The notes under the pieces were generated by a model. That model worked only from the letters and a program-made list of their open reading frames with translations, was not told the origin of the DNA and did no database searches. The position numbers and the translations under genes were made by a program. Positions 56,101 to 64,000 of a stretch of 64,000 nt of DNA are shown piece by piece; positions within the stretch are counted from its first letter, which is position 1, and each line of letters opens with the position of its first letter. The stretch comes from Ricinus communis (lineage: Eukaryota > Streptophyta > Magnoliopsida > Malpighiales > Euphorbiaceae), in the NCBI RefSeq assembly GCF_019578655.1, contig NC_063259.1:17884489-17948488 (forward strand). Direction: 5' to 3'.

Positions 56101-58821
56101 AATGAGAAGTCACTATTTTCAAAGAAAACTGAAAATGGATAATAAAAAATTTGTTTTCTATAAGTAAACACGCCCTTAAGATTTCCAATTTTGACCATAA
56201 GTGTATGGTTGACCTTGTTAGGATATGCATACTGTAATTGGACTCCTTGTTATAAAGTAAATCAATCACCTAATAAATATCTAGCTCATTTCTCCCTTAT
56301 CCCATTCTATGCCATGAAGATTCAAAATGATAATAAACAATGTAGCAGTTGTAAACAGTAGGAGTAATATAGATGATATGTGGTGTAATGGTTTTCTGCA
56401 ACATGGCACATCTTGCTTTATATCTTTTTATGCATAATTTGGTGATTGGACTTAATAGTGCCCTGCCAAGTGTCTGCTCTTTCTCTATTTTCAAATATTT
56501 CATTTTCTGTTTCATACCCAGTAGGCTTGGTGAAATATAAGTTGGTCTCATAAAGTATATAATGCTATAAAGTAAAACTTAAAATATTTAACACAAATGA
56601 AATTTCTACCGTATTACAATCTTGATCAAGTGAACTATGTCCTGCACATGGATTGTGCTTACATATGATAAAATCTATATTCTGTGTATCAGTGGCATTT
56701 GCACGATTATTCTTCCCTGCTGAAGCCAAGGTAGCCATGGACATTGCACATGCCCAGACAACATCCGAGTTTGCTGGCCTTTCTGCAACAAAAGGCTCAA
56801 ATGGGAATTTTAGGGAGGTTGATTTAAATGAGACACCAATAATGCAGAACAAAAGACTGCGTTCCAGGTTGGAAGCCCTTATGAAAACAGGTATGTGCAG
56901 GCTGGTTGCTTTTTTTGTTTGTCTCCCCCTTGATTCAATTTCTATTAGGACAAAGGGTCAATTTGTTCCTTTAACTTATGTCTAGGTGTCAAATAGATCG
57001 GGTCTCTACTTTTTGGCAAATAGACCCTTCAACTTCTATTTTAAGACCATTTTGGTCCAATTTTTGCTGAGAATGATGCCTGTCCATCACGCTTCCAAAA
57101 AATAAATTAAGATAGTTTTAATAAATAATAAAACTGTATTATCTAATTTCTATATAATTTAGTTATAACCTTGAGATAAAAAGATTTCAAAAAATTAAAC
57201 AATAATTAAACAAACAACCATAGTAGCAGCAACAGCACTGTCACTGGCAGTGTCAGTGGCACTGTCACACACAGTTGCTACCACAACAAAAACATAACCA
57301 CAAATATTTTCTTCTAACATTAGAAGCAATTATAATCATAATCATAAAATTAAAAGCACACATTTTTTTTTAAGAAAAAGAAATTTCTAATTGGAAAAGT
57401 ACCCCTAGATCAATTGAAAAAAAAGAAAAACTATCATCAAATCCACCCATCCTGCCATTAAACCCGTTGTCGCCGTCACTGAATCAACCCATTGTTTCCA
57501 TCAGATCCACTTATCATTGCTAAGATTGATAAAAATACTTGTAAGGAGTCTGAAATGTACTTATGATCTTGAGGAAAGAATGAATATAAAGAGAAAGGAA
57601 AGAGTTGGAAGTGTAGTTTGTAATAATTCTAAACAAAAAAAATAAGAAAAACCTAAAAAGCTGAAAATTAGCTTTAAATCTTGCTGTAAATTTCTTGCCA
57701 TATTGAGGAATTAGATTAGGCCTGGGAAATGGGAAATGTAAGAATGATCATGATTAAGGAAAGGAAAAATAAGATAAAGAAAGAGAGTAATATTAAAATT
57801 TGTTCTTATATATATATTTCTATATTTTGAGAGATGTTGCTTTATATATTAAACAAATAAACTCACCTTCCACAGCAAGTGCATGTTTTGAACTACAAGT
57901 TTTAGTCAGAATTTGCGCTCATTGGAACCAATATATGCAAGTTATAGTTTTATATGGCCAAAATTTCGTTTTGGCCTTTCTTTGGCCCAACATCGGAAGT
58001 TCAGAGGCGAAAATTGATCCTTTGTCCATTTCTACTATCGATTTTACTATATTTGTGTTATGATTTCTCTTTTTTGGACGCAAACTGAATGAAAAGAAGA
58101 ACAGAAGAAGATATGGATAATAATCTTTCATCGATTGGCTGACAACTCACTGATGGCCTAATAGTTATAGACTTTACTGGATTAAACCCTCACGTTCCTG
58201 CCAGTCTTAAATTGGAAACAAATGAAAACAATTTCATTAAGTTTTGCCTCAAGATTAATGGTATGGACCAACACCTCACCTTCTTTCCCCTTCATATTGC
58301 GATTCTCCTTTTGAGGTCTAAATGCTCCCAACAATTATGCATCTGTTTGCACTGTTTTTCATTTTCATGTTCAACCTTGCTGGTTCTCTAGTGCATTATC
58401 ACTCTTACAAAGGGATACAACAGCCAGGCCTCTTTTCCGGCATGTTAATATCAGAGAAGTTTTTTGTTGTTAATGAATGGACATGGGATGGTTCTGTATT
58501 CTGGGAATTACAAACATCAATTTTTATGACTGTTCTCTTATATAACCTGTTGTTTCAATCATGACAGTGGAAATGGGTCGACGGTATTTCCCTAAATGCT
58601 CCGAAGTGCTTGATAAATTCATGGAAGATGACCTTCCTGATTTATTTTACCTTGAAAAAGGCACCCCTGATGAACAAAGAATCAAGAGGATGCGCTTCAT
58701 GGAGCTTAAAGATGATGTCCAGAAGGCTTTTAATAAGGACAAGGCTGAGCGCTCAGTGTTGTCTTCCTCATCATCCTCATCTTCTCTGAAAGATGGGACC
58801 GACAAGGTTAGAAGATTATGA
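53139..58821 (+). CDS. NPR3/NPR4-like salicylic acid receptor (BTB-ankyrin protein), four exons
   Basis: Exons 53,139-53,687, 54,043-54,796, 56,693-56,890 and 58,568-58,821 join through GT-AG introns into one 584-codon frame, the usual family length and intron number. Domains: BTB/POZ at ~60-180 (DYSDADIVVEGKPVGIHRCI, FLNYLYTGKLKP), with a C2HC zinc site C146, C151, H153, C156; ankyrin repeats at ~270-375 (ALDSDDVELVKLLLTE, GYTVLHIAAMRREP); NPR1-like C-terminus with LLYLENRV, where R434 matches the salicylate-binding Arg of the family; and VDLNETP at 477-483, the EAR-like repression motif of NPR3/NPR4. C-terminal FMELKDDVQKAFNKDK follows. These proteins bind salicylic acid, work with TGA bZIP factors in the nucleus, and NPR3/4 act as co-repressors of immunity genes. 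No lesion is seen. The ATG is in a typical N-terminal context (MANLSEPSSSLSFTSSS). Confidence 0.93.
53795..53866. repeat. 27-bp tandem repeat in NPR intron 1
   Basis: Units start at 53,795, 53,822 and 53,849 with GCTTCATTATGGTATATTTG. The last unit is partial. It lies inside the intron, which happens to stay open in frame past the donor site. Confidence 0.9.
55579..56082. repeat. 252-bp tandem duplication in NPR intron 2
   Basis: 55,579-55,830 and 55,831-56,082 are near identical (few substitutions), both starting TCACTATGTTTACTT and ending near AATGAACACAGTT. No coding content. Confidence 0.92.
56948..58027. mobile_element. Non-autonomous MULE-like element in NPR intron 3
   Basis: 1,080 bp. 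Terminal inverted repeats of ~30 bp begin GGACAAAGGRTCAATTT at both ends (right end read in reverse complement). Flanking duplication ATTTCTATTA (56,938-56,947) and ATTTCTACTA (58,028-58,037), 9 of 10 matching. A 9-11 bp duplication is the mark of Mutator-like elements. No transposase ORF. It sits clear of both splice sites, so splicing of the NPR transcript need not be disturbed. Confidence 0.78.
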
Positions 58822-61323
58822 GGTTATGTCAATTATGTCTCTATAAGCCTTGGAGCAAATTGTGCAGCGATTTCTAAATACTAAAACTAGCTGACTGCAA
58901 AAGAACAATATGTGATTGTTTGATCACTCAATTTTAGTGTAAATTAGATCAATTAGCTTAATTTCAGTCAACATGCAACATATAAAAAAAGAATTTGACA
59001 CTTCACAACTGTAAATATGTGGACTATTACAGTCTCACAGCGAGATTTCATGCAAATAATTTACGAGGTTGTGCCACTCTTTCAGTTGCGGTTTGACCAC
59101 AATCAAGCTAATTGATCAAATTTGCAATTAAAGTTTAGTGATCCAAAAATTGCAGTTAAATCTTTTATGAGCACAGCTATTATCAGTGTAAAATTCAGTG
59201 ATTGCTGATACAATTTACTTCAAGCTTTATGATTGAAAATTTTGTTAGAGTTTCTGCAATGAAGGGTCGTAAGAGTGTTGGCTCTGCGTGTATCATTTTA
59301 GCTAGCAGAAGAGCTACCTGACTCAATGAGCTAAACTCCAGATGCTATAAAGCCAATAGCAGCTTTGGGAATTCATAGAAAATGTTCTTAGTTACCTGTA
59401 AGAGAGAATGTTACTAGAAAATGGCAACTGATTCTTTCAAATTTGTAATTATGCTATTCTTAGTTTCTCCAGGTCAAACTCCAATATGAAAGCTTATGCT
59501 ATAGTTTTTCATTTGGTAGATTAAAAAAAAAAAAAGGATAGTGTGGTTCACTACTTCAAATAAATTCGGTGGTTTTTTAATATAAAATTCCAAATTTTTG
59601 TAGTTGGAACTGATTCTTGATGCATCAATTGGTTTGATAATGGCTATATAAAATGATGTTCATCCATTGCAGTACACACATCTATGGGTTTGATAATGGC
59701 TATATAAAATGATGTTCATCCATTGCAGTACATGTGTGTACTATTTCCTTTTACTCATTCGCTCACATTAACTATTTGATTTGGTACAATGGAATTGACA
59801 TATTAATATTTCACTTCAATTGATAATATATTTAGCTTTAATAAATTTTTTGGTACTTCAAATTTTTGTAACAGTCTTATGGTATCATTTTGATGTATAT
59901 ATATTTTTATTATTATGATAAATTGTTACTACTTATAAGTTAATAAAAATTGTAGAGGTTGTTAATCTTATACAATATCTTTTTTTATTATTGCTACTAG
60001 TTTAGTATGTTATTCTAAGATTTTACTTATTTAAAAATGTAATTAAATATTGAAAAAAATTAGTGTGATGCTTTTTATAATTAAAATTATTATATAATTA
60101 AAAAAATAATTATTAATCAATATAATATTTAAAAATATAATACAAATACTACTTTTAAGATTATAGTTATTGTTGATTTAAAATCTTGATAGAGTTGAAT
60201 TTCTAGCATTAGCCTTGATTAAAATCCTCTTATGTTATTGTCATCTTAATAAGTGATGTTTAAATAATTTTAACTATTGTAGATTTGTTATCTAAAAAGA
60301 TAACTACTCATTTTTCAAAATTTAAAATAAAATTTTAACCATTCAATTTAATTTAAAATAAAACGTGGAACTTACAAACATGATAGGTCAATGTTCAAGT
60401 TGAACATAAAAGAATTTTAATCCTTAGATTTATATGAATTATTAATTAAAATTGTTTATATTATTTTCAATTAATAAATGATCAAATTAACTTAATTAAT
60501 TAAATATTAATAAAACATCATATCAGTAAATTTATTTGTCCCTCTCCATTATATATTATATAACAACTAATTTAATACAAATCACAATATTTAATAGATA
60601 CATCTTAATATAAATATTTACAATAAGCAATATAATGATAAACTTAAATGCTTGATTAAAAAGAGATATAAAACAAAAAGTAAATAAATAAAAATTATTA
60701 AATTAATTTAAAAAGCTAATTTAGACAAGATATAAATAGAACAGATATAAAAACTTAGCACATTTTATTTATTTAAGCTATATTTATAGAACTGTTGATC
60801 CACTACTTTTTACTATAAAAAAAATAAATGTACTGTTTAAAAGTTCACTGGAAATTATTCTATAGAAGGAGAGTAGTAAAGTGTTTTTTTAAAAGTTTGA
60901 TAAGAGATGTGTGTCTTCATTTTTTGTGAGAGGAGCTTTTTTATATTGTGCATTTACTATCTTTATAAGTGTTTTGATGTGTCTTTTGTTTTCTCATTTT
61001 CTTCTCTTTATGGAATGTGTCCTCGATCATGTCTTTTTATTTTCTTCTTCGTATTAAAGCTACCTTCTTTTCTTTTAAAGCCATCAAGAGCCATTAACTT
61101 AGCATCCAAATACCAAGGCTTGTCTTCTTGTCTTGTCTTGACCCTTTTTCCACCCAAATCTCAAAGCCTATGTCTTCCCCCTTTTCCCTAGACTCCTTTT
61201 CATATATCTTCATGTGGGGTTGATTTTTGCTTTTTCTTTTGTTTCTTTCTCTCATTTTCTTTTTTATATATACAAGCTTTATATAATTTACATGTATAAT
61301 CTTATACCTACTAAATAAGTAGG
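58822..61323. other. 3' flank of the NPR gene, AT-rich
   Basis: No gene supported on either strand. The first few hundred bases probably hold the 3' UTR. 59,631-59,742 is a tandem duplication of 56 bp (GGTTTGATAATGGCTATATA in both copies). 59,760-60,880 is very AT-rich. Open frames at 60,907-61,191 and 61,094-61,366 look like chance. Confidence 0.7.
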
Positions 61324-63439
61324 CGCTAGTGGCAGTTTCAAACGCGCACCTAAGTGTCTTTAGCAAGTTCAGTATTGCAAGGCTTTTTAACCTAATCGGA
61401 AATATAATAATTAGTCATACAGACTAGTGCGGATATAAAATCACTTTTTCGGGATACTTTTACTAATTTGAGTGGCGTACGAGATTCCATAAGAAAGCTT
61501 CACCACATCTAGAAATGGATACAAAAGCCAACTTTATTATTTATGTAAGTCTTTAATTTTATTATTTAACAAGTTATTCCCTATAAATACAACAATATTT
61601 ATTTCCAAACATTCAATACAACATGTTAGGTCCTCTTAAGTCTAGCCCATTTTATTAAGCCCAATCCAAATTAAATTTATTAACCTATTTTAATTATTAA
61701 TTATGTACAAGGCTTAACCTAGTCTAGCCCAATTACAAGTTACGCTTTAATTCCAAGCCTTGAAGCCTAGATGGACTACTTTCTTATGCAAAGGTTCAAT
61801 TATGTGATCTTAAATTTAATATGATCCGATTAATTAAAGTATGGCAAAGCCCACTAGGTCTATATTTATTTTAGATTTAGCCTAATTATCATATGATTAA
61901 CCTAATCGGCTATAATTTTCATGTTGGATTTAATTTTTAACTTTAGGCTCCATGTGTCCAAATTTTAATTAGGCAATCACATTAAGTTATTTAGCATATA
62001 TCAAGCATAAAGTAAAAAATGAAAGTGCATAAAATTGAATCTAGCTATTATAAACTTTTTCTATAACTAAAGAACGAAAGAAAAACACCTAAAAACTAAG
62101 TACAATACATAAAATTACCAAAATACATCAAAAACTCAAAAATTAGGTCGAAGCTGATTGGTCCAGGGCATAGACTTGATGGACTATGGGGCTTAGATGG
62201 TCTTTCTACGAATTTCTTCAACTTTTCACGCTCAAAAATTTGATTAAAACATATAAAATTGAATAAATAACATAAAAATGCTCAAATAATTAAAACCTAA
62301 AAAAATGAAAACCCTAAAAATAAAAGCTGACAGTAAGTAAAAATAAAACTTTAAAGCAGATTCCCAATGCAACAAATGAATTATGTTTTTCTAATAATTA
62401 GACTAATCCGATTTAAAATCCAATAAACTCATACTATTAGATTCAAAATTCAATGTGTTATAGCATGTTAATTCACAAGAAAAACTTATTCTAACCACAT
62501 AGCTCATATGAAATAACAATAAACATCCTAAACATGTTTCTAGATTCATAAATAAACATAAAAGAAGCAGTAAGGCATAAGGTGTCGATAATATGGATGT
62601 GGAGGAACCCTCAGGTTGTCACTGTTGGCTGCTATTCTGCAAATCACAAGAAATGAGGAGGTAGTTGAGTAAAAAATAGGTTGAGAATCCAATGCAACTT
62701 GAGATTTCAAAAAAAGTTACTGTCATTCTAAGAAAAAGATTTTCTAATTTAGGATTCTTTCTTAGTGACTTCTAAGAAAAAGCTCTCTGTAGAGTTTTCT
62801 CTCAAGAGCTTATGTCCCTAAAAGAATTCTAACGATGAAAATTGCTAAATAGGGAGTTTCTCACTAATGAATGTTGCTCAACCTAGAAATAGGGATGTTG
62901 TTCTATTTATAGAGCAAGGGCTTGGAAACCCTAAAATCAAAACAATATGTTTTAGCTGTTTCAACGATTTTTTCTTTATTAGTCAATAATATCTAATAAA
63001 AATCTTTTAAAAATCTCAATAATTATCACAAAAATTTTCTAGAAACTTATTTTTATTTTTTTGGATGTTTAAATGTCAAAAATAGCATAAGACAGTGTTG
63101 AATCATGAAAAATAACCAATTGGCACTATGTAGAGCCAATTCAGCTCTATGTTTAGCTGATCGGCTTTGTGTAGCTGATTGGCTTCGAGGACTAAAAAGT
63201 TTAAAAATTGTGGCAATTTTTCATAAACTTGCTGAAATGACCATTTTACCCTTAAAGTTAATTCTTTTCTGACAATTAAAATCTAAATTAATTCTAGAAA
63301 AGTGATTTTAATTTAATTCTCAGTCCTAACTTAGTTTTGCCTATCCTCAGTCTCCCGAATTTCGAGAAATATAGTAACTTTCATCATAGGATTTTCTGTA
63401 ATTCCCTCGATATCTGAATTAGAAAAATGGATGCTAACA
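61324..63439 (-). repeat. Tat-family LTR B4, possibly solo
   Basis: About 2.1 kb. The plus strand starts ...AGTGGCAGTTTCAAACG and ends GGATGCTAACA, aligning along its length with B2 and inverted B3. GTAGG on the left (61,319-61,323) and GTAGA on the right (63,440-63,444) may be a decayed target duplication, which would make it a solo LTR. It carries the empty-site sequences for F (~62,487-62,500) and G (~62,530-62,545), and GCCGAT-type palindromes at 63,115-63,185. Confidence 0.72.
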
Positions 63440-64000
63440 GTAGAGTTATGCTTGCTCACTATCCGTGTGCATATTAACACATATATATCCATTTTCTTGT
63501 GCCAAATCTTAGGATGATGCTGATGATTCTTTCTCAATTGAATCATCATCATGATCAAGACTACTAAGGTTTGTTTTTCTCAATTCTTCTTTGGATCTTT
63601 TATTAATTTTAATTGGAAATTGATAAATTTTTGGTGGAGATAATGGTCAAACTGGTGTTCTTGATAAGGATGTCTCATTATTTAATGATATGATGGAATA
63701 TCCATGCTGATATGAAATCTAAACTTCTCAAATTTGTCCCACTATTTCATTGATATAATTCTTTCTAAATATGAGATATAATAATAATTATAATCCTCTT
63801 TATCTTCTGGTTGGACTGCATAAGCCCATTGTACAACCATGGTATCTGAAAATAAAGCACAAAATACAATATTTGCTCCCTCCGGGTGATATTTTAATTT
63901 ATATTGGGAAATTTTATAAAAATTTTCATCATAAGGGAAGGGGAGAAATCTTATTAGATAATTTTCATGTTTGAAACCAGTATTTAAACCAGTTTAGTAT
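63440..64000. other. Unassigned end of window
   Basis: AT-rich sequence with no ORF, repeat or RNA gene that I can support. Confidence 0.6.

Noticed and set aside
60907..61366. Two open frames of 90-94 codons in the NPR 3' flank
   Set aside because: Low-complexity Phe/Leu-rich or Lys-rich composition, no domain, opposite strands overlapping.

Overview
The window is plant nuclear DNA, from a eudicot and perhaps a woody rosid such as a Malpighiales species (tentative). Evidence: one intact four-exon NPR3/NPR4-type salicylic acid receptor gene, AT-rich intergenic DNA, plant-type Ty3/gypsy retrotransposons with a tRNA-Asp primer binding site, and a plant mobile domain (PMD) gene. There is no bacterial or organellar content.

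Positions 1-51,300 are a pile of nested, mostly dead LTR retrotransposons, named here A, B, C, D, F and G. Element A (1-12,335, plus strand, Athila lineage) has gag, protease, RT-RNase H, integrase and a downstream Athila-type ORF, all full of stops. It sits in a fragment of a G-family LTR (12,336-13,027). That fragment abuts a Tat-lineage element B1 lying on the minus strand, whose antisense (plus-strand) gene is an intron-containing PMD gene. B1 is split by element C (17,492-25,496, Athila lineage, with a 500-N gap in its 5' LTR) and by element D (25,903-32,055, minus strand, Athila-like and gag-only). Its RNase H domains reappear at 32,056-33,005. There B1 is joined to a second Tat copy, B2 (33,026-48,848). 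The LTR of B2 carries two insertions with perfect 5-bp target duplications: F (39,204-44,956, minus strand, internally deleted Athila-like element with a long open downstream ORF) and G (45,019-47,979, solo LTR). An inverted Tat LTR (49,046-51,277) ends the pile.

Positions 51,300-61,300 are gene territory: a MULE-like inverted-repeat element, a promoter with TGACG and G-box motifs and a (CT)n tract, the NPR3/4-like gene (53,139-58,821, 584 codons when spliced) with a MULE-like insertion in intron 3, and AT-rich 3' flank. A further Tat LTR (61,324-63,439), possibly solo, follows, then 560 bp of unassigned sequence.

The NPR gene is the only feature here that looks like a functional host gene. 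The most interesting unexplained structure is a paired hairpin-plus-purine module. Each of the four Athila-type elements carries it twice, about 1.4 kb apart, with different stem sequences but in most copies the same AGGA loop, followed by AAGTGTGGGG or a close variant. Second in interest is the spliced antisense PMD gene of the Tat elements, seen in two copies with matching intron positions.
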